DNA of 64,000 bases from Streptomyces sp. PH10-H1 (GTDB taxonomy: Bacteria; Actinomycetota; Actinomycetes; Streptomycetales; Streptomycetaceae). The notes under the pieces are model-generated. The model was given only the letters and a program-made list of their open reading frames with translations, did no database searches and was not told where the DNA came from. This document shows, in pieces, positions 40,465 to 49,474 of the stretch; the first letter of the stretch is position 1; each line of letters begins with the position of its first letter. The DNA lies in NCBI RefSeq assembly GCF_030063355.1, contig NZ_JASISZ010000015.1, positions 44,272 to 108,271 of the forward strand, read 5' to 3'. The translations under genes and the position numbers were made by a program.

Positions 40465-41945
40465 CACGCGGCTCCGGTGGCGGGGAGGAAGTTGACGGCG
40501 TGGTCGCCGGTCGCCCACAGGTACTGGACGGCGTAGGCGCGCCATGGCGCCCAGGCGGCGGAGTGGCGGGTGAGAGCGGCGGGAGTGGTGGGCAGCCCCA
40601 ACTCCTTCGCGGCGAAGCGGATTCCGAGATCGCCCGGCAAGAACGCGTCCGGGTCGCCGAGCGCGCGCATCGCGATCGACTCGACGGTCCATGGGCCGAA
40701 CCCCGGCAGCGCGGACAGCTGTGCGCGGGCGCGCTGCCAGTCGCTGCCGACATCGAGGTCGAGTTCGCCACTCGCCAGGGCGGAGTTCAGCGTGGTGAGA
40801 GTGGTGCGGCGGGTCTGCGGCATGGCGAGCGCCGCCGGGTCCAGGCCGGCGAGCGCGGCCGGATCCGGGAACAGGTGCGTCAGGCCGCCGTCCGGGTCCT
40901 CGACGGGCTCGCCGTAGGCCGTCACCAGCCGGCCCGCGTGGGTGCGGGCGGCCGCCGTCGAGATCTGCTGCCCGAGTACGGCGCGTACGGCGAACTCGGG
41001 GCCGTCGGCCACGCGCGGCACCCGCCGTCCCGGTGCCTTGGCGACGAGCGGCGCCAGCAGCGGGTCCGCGCTCAGCAGCGCGTCGACCGCGACCGGGTCC
41101 GCGTCGAGGTCCAGCATCCACCGGCAGCGGCTGATCGCGTGCGCCAGGTCGCGGAGGTCCGTGAGCCGCAGCCGGCACTCGATGTGGTCAGGACGCGGGC
41201 GCAGGCCGACGACGCCGGGGCCGTGCGGCAGCCGCAGCGTGCGGCGGTACGCGCCGTCCCGCCACTCCTCGACGCCCGGCACGGCCGTCGCCGCCAGATG
41301 CCCGAAGAGATTGTCCGGGCACAGCGGGGCCCGGAAGGGCAGCCGCAGCGAGAGCACACCGGGCGTGGCCGGCGGTCGGCCCTTGGCGACGCGGGCGCGC
41401 AACTCCGTGGGGGAGAGCGCGAACACCTCGCGGACGGTGTCGTTGAAGGTGCGGATACTGGAGAAGCCCGCCGCGAAGGCCGATTCCCCCATCGGCAGCG
41501 TCGTCGTCTCGATCAGCAGCCGGGCGGTCTGCGCGCGCTGCGCCCGCGCCAACGCCAGCGGCCCCGCCCCCAGTTCGGCGAGCAGCTGCCGCTCGACCTG
41601 CCGGGTGCTGTACCCCAGCCGGGCCGCCAGTCCCGGGACACCGTCCCGGTCCACCACCCCGTCCGCGATCAGCCGCATCGCCCGTGCGACGAGGTCCGCC
41701 CGCTCGTTCCACTGCGGCGACCCCGGGCTCGCGTCCGGGCGGCACCGCTTGCAGGCCCGGAATCCGGCTTGTTGCGCCGCCGCTGCGCTCGGGTAGAAGC
41801 TCATGTTCTCGACCTTGGGCGGCACCACGGGGCAGCTGGGCCGGCAGTAGATCCTGGTCGTCAGCACCGCGGTGAAGAACCACCCGTCGAACCGGGCGTC
41901 CTTCGACTGCACGGCACGCACGCAACGCTCGAAGTCTGTGTGCAT
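40464..41945 (-). CDS. alkA: Ada-AlkA fusion: methyl sensor/activator with 3-methyladenine glycosylase
   Basis: 493 residues in three parts. Ada zinc domain (1-75): Cys ligands in RIYCRPSCP and FRACKRC; the methylphosphotriester acceptor is the first Cys. AraC helix-turn-helix (about 80-180). AlkA glycosylase (about 200-490) with helix-hairpin-helix LPGFGPWTVESIAMRALG and catalytic Asp in FLPGDLGIRFA. The protein should sense methylation, activate transcription and excise alkylated bases. Start: ATG 41945; an in-frame GTG at 41969 is possible. Confidence 0.92.
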   Translation of the reverse strand: MHTDFERCVRAVQSKDARFDGWFFTAVLTTRIYCRPSCPVVPPKVENMSFYPSAAAAQQAGFRACKRCRPDASPGSPQWNERADLVARAMRLIADGVVDRDGVPGLAARLGYSTRQVERQLLAELGAGPLALARAQRAQTARLLIETTTLPMGESAFAAGFSSIRTFNDTVREVFALSPTELRARVAKGRPPATPGVLSLRLPFRAPLCPDNLFGHLAATAVPGVEEWRDGAYRRTLRLPHGPGVVGLRPRPDHIECRLRLTDLRDLAHAISRCRWMLDLDADPVAVDALLSADPLLAPLVAKAPGRRVPRVADGPEFAVRAVLGQQISTAAARTHAGRLVTAYGEPVEDPDGGLTHLFPDPAALAGLDPAALAMPQTRRTTLTTLNSALASGELDLDVGSDWQRARAQLSALPGFGPWTVESIAMRALGDPDAFLPGDLGIRFAAKELGLPTTPAALTRHSAAWAPWRAYAVQYLWATGDHAVNFLPATGAA

Positions 41946-42115
41946 GACTTCAGCATCGCCCGTGGTCACGCGCCCGGTCTAGCGGAAATCCGACATGTAC
42001 TTCGCCGGGCGGCGCTCAGGGCGCGATGGCGGCCGGGCGGTGGCGGGCCCCCATCCCGATCGGATCGGTGGGGGCGCCGCTGGTTCCGGGACCGGCGCTC
42101 GGCGCGGCCGTCCGG

Positions 42116-42399
42116 TTACTCCCCGGGCGTCCAGTTGTGCACCTCGGAGATCTTCGGCGGCTCGCCCGACTGGGGGAAGCCCGCCTTCTGGGCGTGGGGC
42201 ATCATCAGCTCGGTGAACTTGTCCATCGCCCCTGGGACTCCCAGACGTCGAAGATCTGCAGGCCCGTGGGCGTGCCGACGGCGACGTGGGACAGACATCC
42301 TTCGAACGTGTTGCCGGGAAGCGCTTGCAATGCGGCGTTCAGGGTGTCGTACTGCGCAGTGGTGACGCCCGGCAGCTCGGCGTGCATGAAAATCGCCAT
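42116..42399 (-). pseudogene. Frameshifted small dabb/ABM-like protein
   Basis: MAIFMHAELPGVTTAQYDTL runs in frame to DVWESQG, then the continuation AMDKFTELMMPHAQKAGFPQ is in another frame, down to NWTPGE and the stop at 42116. One missing G in the run at 42229-42232 (CCCC on the plus strand) would restore about 95 residues. It resembles the antibiotic-biosynthesis-monooxygenase/dimeric barrel type of small protein. Either a pseudogene or a sequencing error. Confidence 0.7.
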
Positions 42400-42566
42400 G
42401 AAGGTCCTCCTTGAGGGATCGGACGGCCGGAATCCGGCCCCTGTTCAATTTGCGCCCATGCGGTGACCGCCGCAACACATCGCGTGGCGGGCGGCTCGTC
42501 CGGGTGGACCGGCCGAACGTGACCGAGCAGCCGCCCGGCAGCGGCTTCGCCGACGGTCTGGTCCGC

Positions 42567-42666
42567 CCTCGGCGGTGAGTCCTGACATGGCGTCGGAGAC
42601 GAACTCCAGCTCGTAGCCCCTGGCGGCGTCCGACGGCTTCCAGTTGCGTCCGGCCCGGACGCCCAT
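42567..42666 (-). pseudogene. Possible isochorismatase-like fragment in a 315-bp gap
   Basis: In the gap 42400-42714 the minus strand contains RGYELEFVSDAMSGLTAE, which resembles a conserved strand of cysteine hydrolases (isochorismatase family). It has no start or catalytic residues. The rest of the gap shows nothing convincing. Confidence 0.25.
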
Positions 42667-42714
42667 GTCGGAGAATCGCCGGACGGAGCCGCGCCCAGCT
42701 GATGGACTGTGTGC

Positions 42715-43554
42715 ATGACGCGTATGCCGAACCTCCGTGACAAGGCCCTCCTCCTCCACTCCCTGCACACCGCCGACCGGCCGCTCGCGCTCGCCAACGC
42801 GTGGGACGTGGCCAGCGCGCGGATCATCGAGGAGGCGGGGGCGGCGGCCGTCGCCACGACCAGCTGCGGTGTCGCCTGGAGCCTCGGATACGCCGACGGC
42901 GACCGGCTGCCCCGCGAGCTCGCGCTCGCCCTCATCGGCCGGGTCGCGGCAGCGGTCGGCGTACCGGTGTCCGCCGATATCGAGAGCGGATTCGCCGACG
43001 ACGCGGACGGCGTCGCCGAGACCGTGCGCGGTGTCCTCGCCGCCGGAGCCGTCGGCATCAACATCGAGGACGCCCTCGCCAACGGGCCCACCCAGCTGCG
43101 CGCGGTCGATGAGCAGGCGGAACGGATCGCCGCCGCGCGAAAGGCCGCCGACGCGGCGGACGTTCCGCTCTTCATCAATGCCCGCACCGACGTCTATCTG
43201 AGCGCCGTCGGCGAGCCCGGGACGCGGCTCGACGCCACGCTCGAACGTGCCGCCGCCTACCTCGCCGCGGGCGCCAGCGGAATCTTCGTCCCCGGCGTGA
43301 CGGATCTCGCGCTGATCGCCGACCTCGCCAAGCGGATCGATGCACCGCTGAACGTCCTCACCGGACCGGGGGCGCCGTCCGTAGCCGAACTCGCGGGAGC
43401 CGGGGCGGCACGCGTCAGCATCGGCGGACGCGTGGCCGAGTCCGCGTACGGCCTGGTGCGGCGCGCGGCCCGCGAATTCCTGGACGCCGGCACCTGTACC
43501 TCGGTCGAGGACGGGCTCGGATACGGCGACCTGCAGGCCCTGTTCACGGCCTGA
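42715..43554 (+). CDS. Isocitrate lyase/PEP-mutase superfamily enzyme
   Basis: 279 residues. Family features: LANAWDVASARIIEEAGAAA, TTSCGVAWSLGYADGD, then VSADIESGFADD (metal-binding Asp/Glu), INIEDALANG and FINARTDVYL. The short length and lack of the KKCGH motif argue against true isocitrate lyase; it looks like the carboxyphosphonoenolpyruvate-mutase/oxaloacetate-hydrolase-like group. Reaction unknown. ATG 42715 is used. Confidence 0.85.
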   Translation: MTRMPNLRDKALLLHSLHTADRPLALANAWDVASARIIEEAGAAAVATTSCGVAWSLGYADGDRLPRELALALIGRVAAAVGVPVSADIESGFADDADGVAETVRGVLAAGAVGINIEDALANGPTQLRAVDEQAERIAAARKAADAADVPLFINARTDVYLSAVGEPGTRLDATLERAAAYLAAGASGIFVPGVTDLALIADLAKRIDAPLNVLTGPGAPSVAELAGAGAARVSIGGRVAESAYGLVRRAAREFLDAGTCTSVEDGLGYGDLQALFTA

Positions 43555-43658
43555 TGTTCACAGCCTGACGTTTCGCGGTCCGATGTTCATGGCCTGACGT
43601 TCACGACCTGACGTTTCACGGTCTGACCTTCATGGTCTGATGTTCGTGGCCTGACGAC
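43549..43658. repeat. Seven to eight 14-15-bp repeats carrying stop codons
   Basis: Units start at 43549, 43563, 43578, 43592, 43606, 43621, 43635 and 43649 with consensus GCCTGACGTTCACG. They copy the last codons plus stop of the lyase gene (TTCACGGCCTGA). TGAs at 43566, 43595, 43609, 43624, 43638 and 43652 cover all three frames. The minus-strand ferredoxin gene ends inside the array. Confidence 0.9.
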
Positions 43659-44119
43659 GATTCCGACCGGCCGTCGGGGCCGCGCTCAGCGGTCCCGCAC
43701 AGTCCGGTGCGGTCGCAGTACGGGGCGCGGCCCGTGGCGCCGCAGCCGCAGAGGACGGCGCGGGTCTCGATGCGGGCCGCACCGCCGGTGTGGATCACCA
43801 GGTCGCCGCGGACGGTGATGCCCCCGGAAGAGGAGCGGCTGATCTCCGTCGGGTGGGTGGGTTCCTCGGGGCGGCCGCCGTCGATGCGGTACTGGAGGGC
43901 GCCGGAGGGGCAGCGGCGGATGATCTGCGTGACGAGGTCGGCGGGGGCGGCGTCGGGCCGGATCCAGGGCCGCGCGGCGCTGTCGAAGACCTGGGGGAGG
44001 CCGCGTACGCATTCGCCGGAGTGCAGGCAGCGGGCCGTTTCGAAGGTGACCGTGATGACAGCCCCCGGGTAGGGCCTGGCGTCCTCGGGGATCGGTACCT
44101 CGGCGCTCATCGGACTCAT
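43616..44119 (-). CDS. Mono-cluster ferredoxin fused to a CDGSH iron-sulfur domain
   Basis: 167 residues. N-terminal Fer4_19-type domain (TARCLHSGECVRGLP...RRCPSGALQYRIDGG). C-terminal CDGSH-like domain: RAVLCGCGATGRAPYCD, then a short tail encoded by the 14-bp repeats (ending KVRP). CDGSH domains bind a redox-active [2Fe-2S] with a 3Cys-1His ligand set; here the usual His is not evident after YCDRTG. ATG 44119 has GGAGGC 8 nt upstream. Confidence 0.82.
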   Translation of the reverse strand: MSPMSAEVPIPEDARPYPGAVITVTFETARCLHSGECVRGLPQVFDSAARPWIRPDAAPADLVTQIIRRCPSGALQYRIDGGRPEEPTHPTEISRSSSGGITVRGDLVIHTGGAARIETRAVLCGCGATGRAPYCDRTGLCGTAERGPDGRSESSSGHEHQTMKVRP

Positions 44120-44147
44120 CGCGGGCTGCCTCCGGTCGCCGCAGTGA

Positions 44148-44414
44148 TCATGAGATATAGCCCTCCACGGTGAATTCGGACCGGACGCGGGCTCCGCTCG
44201 GGTCCTCACCGGCCTCGGCCCTGGCGCGGCGCTGGCGCAGCAGGTCCCAGCACTGGTCCAGTTCGCGTTCCAGACCGGCCAGCCGGATGTGTTCGGTGGC
44301 CACGTCGATCCGTCCTTCGGTGAGCTGCTCGCGCAGCTCCTTCTCGTCGGCGACCATGGCCTTGATCCGGGAGAGGATCGCCTGTTCGGCCTTGGTGTCG
44401 TCGGACTGGTCCAT
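44148..44414 (-). CDS. DUF2630-family small protein
   Basis: 88 residues, mostly helical: AEQAILSRIKAMVADEKELR, then LAGLERELDQCWDLLRQRRARAE, which match DUF2630, an uncharacterised actinobacterial coiled-coil family. ATG 44414 has GAGGAGG 6 nt upstream; a longer frame from 44495 lacks a site. Confidence 0.82.
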   Translation of the reverse strand: MDQSDDTKAEQAILSRIKAMVADEKELREQLTEGRIDVATEHIRLAGLERELDQCWDLLRQRRARAEAGEDPSGARVRSEFTVEGYIS

Positions 44415-44511
44415 GAGGTGCCTCCTCGAATCGGCGTTGCGGCCTTTCGGCGTCGTGGCGTGCGCCTCCACCACGTCCTCCGTCTCACCACCCACCTTCC
44501 AGCTTTGCAGT

Positions 44512-45694
44512 TCAGAGCGCCGTGCGCTCGTGGTGTGCCTCCTCCTCGTCCAGGAGGCGGCTCGCGATGCCGTCGATGGCGCGGTCGAGGCGGGCGCGGT
44601 CGTCGGGGTCGGTGACGTCCCAGTCGTCGAGGTGCTCGTCGAGCCAGCGGCGCCACGCGCCGGCGAGGAGGTCGATCTCCGCGCGGCCGGAGCCGGTGAT
44701 GGCGAGCTCTTCGCCGTCGAAATCGGCGTATCCGGCGTGGGAGATCTTGGAGAAGACGGGTTCGAGGATCTCCCCGGGCATCCGGTGGGCCTTGGCGACG
44801 GCGCTGAGCCGGGCGCCTCCCTGGAGCCGGCCGCGCCAGTGGATCTGCCCGAGGGCCCAGGCCTGGCCGGGCGTGAGACGGCTGCCGGAGTCGGCGAGGA
44901 TCCGTAGCGAGACCGGTTCCTCGGCCTTGGCCCGGCGCATGACGTGGGCGATGGAGCGTTCCAACTGCCGGTCGGCGTCGGCGGAATTGGGAGCGGCGAA
45001 GGCGTCGCCCATGTCGGAGGCGCCGGCCCGGGCGCTGTCGCGCAGAGGCACTTCCTTGAGGAACCAGGCGACGACGAAGCCGACGAGGGCGACCGGTGCG
45101 ACCCACTGGAAGACGTAGTTCACGGTGTCGGCGTAGGCGTCGATGATTCACCAGCGCCAGGACGCGTGGTCGGTGAAGAGGCCGCCGAGCGTCGGGCCGA
45201 CCACGGTGGTGACACCGAAGACCGCGCCCAGCGCGCCCTGGTACTTGCCGCGTTCGCGCAGCGGGATGACGTCCGCGATCAGGGCCATCGCGGTGACCAT
45301 CAGCCCACCGCCGCCGATGCCCTGGATCGCACGGGCGATGACCAGCATGCCCATGCCGTTGGCGACACCCGCGAAGACGGATCCGGCGACGAAGACGACC
45401 GCGCTGATCTGGAAGACGATCTTTCGGCCGAACAGGTCACCGAACTTGCCGACCAGGACCATGGAGACGGTCTCGGCGAGGAGGTAGGCGGTCACCACCC
45501 AGGCCATGTGCCCGGCGCCGCCGAGGTCGGCGACGATCGTCGGGAGGGCGGTCGAGACGATGGTCTGGTCGAGCGCGGCCGGCAGCATGCCGAGGACGAT
45601 CGTCACGAAGATGACGTTGGTCTGGCGGCGGGTGAGGACAGTCGGCCCAAGGGGCGGTCCCGTGGCGGGTCCGGCCTCGGCTGAGCGTGGTCAT
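44512..45694 (-). pseudogene. MFS drug transporter, frameshifted and internally deleted
   Basis: Starts at ATG 45694 behind AGGAGG. Within six codons the frame must shift to read GPTVLTRRQTNVIFVTIVLG. TM1-5 are then normal for an EmrB-type pump (AALDQTIVSTALPTIVADLG, GDLFGRKIVFQ) until DHASWRW and a TGA at 45148. The next codons in the same frame, IIDAYADTVNYVFQW, are already the last helix, then the 160-residue cytoplasmic tail to 44512. About 350 residues (TM6-13) are missing. In full-length relatives this is a single protein of about 700 residues. Confidence 0.85.
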
Positions 45695-45806
45695 CGGGCC
45701 GGTACCTCCTGCGACGGGGGCGGGTCCCCCTCAGGGTTGGACGGGGTGCCGCGTCCCGCCACCGCTGGGCGGCACGGCGAACGCGCCGGAGTCGCCCAGA
45801 TGATCG

Positions 45807-45872
45807 GGATCGCGACCCGGTCGCGATCCGGATGGCGATCCGGATGGCGATCCCGATGGCGATCCGGATGGC
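45807..45872. repeat. Palindrome plus four 12-bp repeats upstream of the MFS pseudogene
   Basis: GGATCGCGAC-CCG-GTCGCGATCC (45807-45829) is a perfect 10-3-10 palindrome. GATCCGGATGGC repeats at 45825, 45837, 45849 (one change) and 45861. They lie in the 238-bp gap between merR and the MFS gene, both on the minus strand, and probably controlled the pump. Confidence 0.8.
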
Positions 45873-45932
45873 GGGGGACCGCGCACGGCAGCACGGCCTC
45901 TTCGGCCAGAGGGGGGTGCCCGAAAGTGCGAC

Positions 45933-46781
45933 TTATGGGCTGGGGTCGCCCGGCGGTTCGTCGGCCGCCGGGGACCCGGGCGCTGCCCCTGACTCCGGCT
46001 CCACGGGCGCGGACGCCGCGTGCTCCTGCAGCCAGTTCTCCAGCTCGGCGCGGACGCGGCGGTCCATGGCCAGCGACAGTTCGGCGTCGACCACGTTCTT
46101 GGCCAGCGGATGCAGCCGCTCCAGGGCCTCGACGAGCCGGGTCGCCTCGCCCGGCGGCAGGGACTCGACGGCGGCGTCCACCACGTGCTTGCGGATGAGC
46201 ACCGTGAAGAGGTCCGCGAGTGCGTCCACATGGACACGTACGGCGCGGCCCGTCTCCAGTACGGCGGCGAGCGGGACGCCCTCGCGGACGAGGGCGGCGG
46301 AGGCGTCGAGCAGCCGGCGGCTGGTGTGGACGACGTTCTCGCCGTCGACCGCGATGTAGCCGATGTCGAGGGCGGTGGTCAGGTTCTCCGGGGTGACGTC
46401 CCCGCCGAAGTAGTCGGCGAGGGCCTCAGGGGTGAGCCTGACAGGCGTCTCCTCGGACCACGGCGTGATCAACGCACCTTCCAGGCCGAGGAGTTCGGCG
46501 ACTCCGTCGAGGGTGCGGCCGTTCTCCCAGGCGGCGATCAGTTCGGCGATGCCGCCGAGCGTGTGGCCGCGCTCGAGGAGGGCGGCGATCGTGTGGAGGC
46601 GGGCGAGGTGGGTCTCGCCGTACCAGGCGATCCGGCCTTCGCGGCGCGGGGGCGGGATGAGCTTGCGCTCGCGGTAGAAGCGGACGGTTCGCACCGGGAG
46701 GCCGGCCGCCTTGGCCAGCGCCTCCATGCGGTATTCCTGCCCTGCGGGCTGCTCCTTGGTTCCCTGCGAGTCCTCGGCCAC
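45933..46781 (-). CDS. MerR-family regulator
   Basis: 282 residues. N-terminal MerR helix-turn-helix: YRMEALAKAAGLPVRTVRFY, then RERKLIPPPRREGRIAWYGE, then the dimerisation helix. The long C-terminal domain is unusual for simple metal-type MerR proteins and may bind a small ligand. It is divergent from the monooxygenase operon (175 bp) and upstream of the broken MFS gene; the target could be either. Confidence 0.88.
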   Translation of the reverse strand: MAEDSQGTKEQPAGQEYRMEALAKAAGLPVRTVRFYRERKLIPPPRREGRIAWYGETHLARLHTIAALLERGHTLGGIAELIAAWENGRTLDGVAELLGLEGALITPWSEETPVRLTPEALADYFGGDVTPENLTTALDIGYIAVDGENVVHTSRRLLDASAALVREGVPLAAVLETGRAVRVHVDALADLFTVLIRKHVVDAAVESLPPGEATRLVEALERLHPLAKNVVDAELSLAMDRRVRAELENWLQEHAASAPVEPESGAAPGSPAADEPPGDPSP

Positions 46782-46955
46782 GTCGTCAGCCTATGCCGTC
46801 CCGGGAGCGCGCCGGGGTCCGTGCGGATCATGTGCCCCGGTGCGGAGCGGCCGCTTCTTGGGTGGCTCCGACCCCTACCGCCGGTAACCGGATTGGTCTA
46901 CCGTACGGATCGTGCCAGTGATTGCTGGCGTGATTGAGGGCAGGGAGGCGGCGCC

Positions 46956-48455
46956 ATGGCTGAGCATGTGCGGGTGGCGGTTATCGGATCGGGGTTCGGC
47001 GGGCTCGGCGCGGCCGTCCGGTTGCGGCGCGAGGGCATCACGGACTTCGTGGTCCTCGAGCGCGCCGACTCGGTCGGCGGGACCTGGCGGGACAACAGCT
47101 ACCCGGGATGCGCCTGCGACGTCCCCTCCCATCTGTACTCGTTCTCCTTCGCGCCGAACGCGGACTGGCCCCGTACGTTCTCCGGGCAGCCGCACATCCG
47201 CGCCTACCTGGAGCGCGTCACCGACACCTTCGGACTGCGGCCGCACCTGCGGTTCAACTCCGAGGTGCTGAAGGCGGGCTGGGACGACGAGGCGAAGCAC
47301 TGGAACATCGAGACCACGCAGGGTGAGCTGACGGCGGACGTGGTGGTCTCCGCCACCGGCCCGCTCTCCGACCCCAAGCTGCCGGACATCCCGGGGCTCG
47401 ACACCTTCCCCGGCGCCGTCTTCCACTCCTCGCGCTGGGACCACGACTTCGACATCAAGGACAAGCGCGTCGCCATGGTCGGCACGGGCGCCTCCGCGAT
47501 CCAGATCGTGCCGTCGATACAGCCGCAGGTGAAGTCGCTGACCGTGCTGCAGCGCACCCCGCCGTGGGTGATGCCGCGGATGGACCGCGGCATCAACAAG
47601 GCGGAACGGTGGCTGCACGGCAAGGTGCCCGGCACCGCCAAGGCGCGGCGCGGGCTGCTGTGGCTGATCCGGGAGTTCCAGGTCGGCGCGTTCGTGAAGC
47701 GGCCGCAGCTGATGAAGGCGACCGAGCAGATCGCCAGGAACCATATGCGCCGCGCGATCAAGGACCCGGTGATGCGGGCGCAGCTGACGCCCGACTACAC
47801 CATCGGCTGCAAGCGGATCCTGCTGTCCAACGACTACTATCCGGCGCTCGCCCAGCCCAACACCGAAGTGGTCACCTCCGCGCTCAAGGAGGTGCGCGGC
47901 TCGACGATCGTCACCGCGGACGGCACCGAGCGGGAGGTCGACGCGATCGTCTTCGGCACCGGCTTCCATGTGACGGACATGCCGATCGGCGACCGCATCA
48001 CCGGCGTGGGTGGCCGTTCGCTGGCCGAGCACTGGAAGGACGGGATGGCCGCGCTGCGCGGCACCACGATCGACGGCTTCCCGAACCTGCTGCTGATCAT
48101 CGGCCCCAACACCGGCCTCGGGAACAGCTCAATGATCCTGATGATCGAGTCGTCGATCAACTACGTGGCCGACTATCTGCGCACGCTGGAGCAGACGGGT
48201 GCCGCCGCCCTCGACGCCAAGCCGGAGGCCGTCAAGGCGTGGAACACCGAGATGCAGCGGCGGACCGCCCGCACCGTGTGGAACACCGGTGGCTGCAAGA
48301 GCTGGTACCTGGACTCGGAGGGCCGCAACACCACGGCCTGGCCCGGTACGACGGCCGAATTCCGGCGGGCCACCCGTGAGTTGAAGCTGGCAGAGTACGA
48401 CCTGATGCCGGCGCCGCTGCGCACGGCGGAACCGGCGAAGGCGGTCGCGTCATGA
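46956..48455 (+). CDS. FAD/NADPH-dependent Baeyer-Villiger-type monooxygenase
   Basis: 499 residues. FAD fold VIGSGFGGLGAAVRLRREG (7-25). The BVMO fingerprint is partly visible in FPGAVFHSSRWDHDFD (about 150). NADPH fold VAMVGTGASAIQIVPSI (about 172). Related to mycobacterial MymA/EthA. It would insert oxygen next to a ketone or oxidise N/S. ATG 46956 has GGGAGGC upstream. First gene of a three-gene operon; ATGA overlap with the hydrolase. Confidence 0.92.
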   Translation: MAEHVRVAVIGSGFGGLGAAVRLRREGITDFVVLERADSVGGTWRDNSYPGCACDVPSHLYSFSFAPNADWPRTFSGQPHIRAYLERVTDTFGLRPHLRFNSEVLKAGWDDEAKHWNIETTQGELTADVVVSATGPLSDPKLPDIPGLDTFPGAVFHSSRWDHDFDIKDKRVAMVGTGASAIQIVPSIQPQVKSLTVLQRTPPWVMPRMDRGINKAERWLHGKVPGTAKARRGLLWLIREFQVGAFVKRPQLMKATEQIARNHMRRAIKDPVMRAQLTPDYTIGCKRILLSNDYYPALAQPNTEVVTSALKEVRGSTIVTADGTEREVDAIVFGTGFHVTDMPIGDRITGVGGRSLAEHWKDGMAALRGTTIDGFPNLLLIIGPNTGLGNSSMILMIESSINYVADYLRTLEQTGAAALDAKPEAVKAWNTEMQRRTARTVWNTGGCKSWYLDSEGRNTTAWPGTTAEFRRATRELKLAEYDLMPAPLRTAEPAKAVAS

Positions 48456-49474
48456 GCAGGATCACCGCAAGGGACAGGACCGCCGCAGCGAGCGGGACCG
48501 CGGCGGGAAGTGACGGGAGCCCGTACACCCTGCCCGCGCCCCGCCGGGAGCTGGCGGTGAACTCGGCGGACGGCACCCGGATCCATGTCGAGGAGCACGG
48601 CCGGGCCGACGGCCCCACCGTCGTCCTGATCCACGGCTGGACCTGCTCGACGATCTTCTGGGCGCCGCTGATCCGCGAACTGCCCGCCGACTTCCGGGTG
48701 GTCGCCTACGACCAGCGCGGGCACGGCCGCAGCGCCACACCGGACCGCGCCGGATACAGCACGGAGGCGCTGGCCGACGACCTGGCGGCGGTGCTGGAAG
48801 CCGTGGTGGAGGAGGGCGAGCGGGCCGTACTGGTCGGTCACTCGATGGGCGGCATGACGCTGATGGCCGCCTCCCAGCGCCCCGGTGTGCGGTCGCGTAC
48901 GGCCGCCGCGGTGCTGGCCAGCACCGGCAGCGGGCGGCTGCTCGCCGAGACCCAGGTGCTGCCGCCGCGGATCCGCTCGAAGAAGGTCCGCGACGGGTTC
49001 CACCGGCTGCTGCTCGGCTCGCGCGCCCCGCTCGGACCGGTCACCCCGGTGACGCGCGCCGCGCTCAAGTACGGCGTGATGGCGTCGGGTTCGACCCCGG
49101 AGCAGGTCGCCGCGACCGCCCGTATCGTGCACGCCTGCGGGACCCGGCAGCGCTCCGCGTGGGGACGGGTGCTGGCGGGGCTCGACCTGGACGCGGGGCT
49201 CGCGGCACTCACCGCGCCCACCTTCGTACTGGTCGGTACGGCGGACAAACTGACGCCGCCGGTGCACGCGCGAGGCATGGCCGCCGCGCTGCCGGACTGC
49301 GTGGGCCTGACCGAGCTCGAAGGGCTCGGCCACATGACACCCATCGAAGGCACCGGCGCGGTCGCGGACGTCGTCCGCGGTCTCGTCAGGGATCACCTGC
49401 CGGCGAAGGACCTGCCGGTGAAGGATCACCCGCCGGTCGAGGAACACCTGCCGGTCAAGGAGGAGACGGTATGA
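48452..49474 (+). CDS. Alpha/beta hydrolase, esterase-like
   Basis: 340 residues. Oxyanion VLIHGWTCSTIFW, nucleophile elbow VGHSMGGMTL (Ser about 132), Asp in FVLVGTADKLTPP (about 264), His in EGLGHMTPIEG (about 294). The tail is a small imperfect repeat (DHLPAKDLPVKDHPP). In the operon it could hydrolyse the ester produced by the monooxygenase. ATGA overlaps on both sides. Confidence 0.9.
   Translation: MSRITARDRTAAASGTAAGSDGSPYTLPAPRRELAVNSADGTRIHVEEHGRADGPTVVLIHGWTCSTIFWAPLIRELPADFRVVAYDQRGHGRSATPDRAGYSTEALADDLAAVLEAVVEEGERAVLVGHSMGGMTLMAASQRPGVRSRTAAAVLASTGSGRLLAETQVLPPRIRSKKVRDGFHRLLLGSRAPLGPVTPVTRAALKYGVMASGSTPEQVAATARIVHACGTRQRSAWGRVLAGLDLDAGLAALTAPTFVLVGTADKLTPPVHARGMAAALPDCVGLTELEGLGHMTPIEGTGAVADVVRGLVRDHLPAKDLPVKDHPPVEEHLPVKEETV

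Noticed and set aside
46876..46886. Small palindrome TACCG-C-CGGTA before the monooxygenase operon as MerR operator
   Set aside because: Too short and not positioned between clear -35 and -10 boxes; not strong enough to list.
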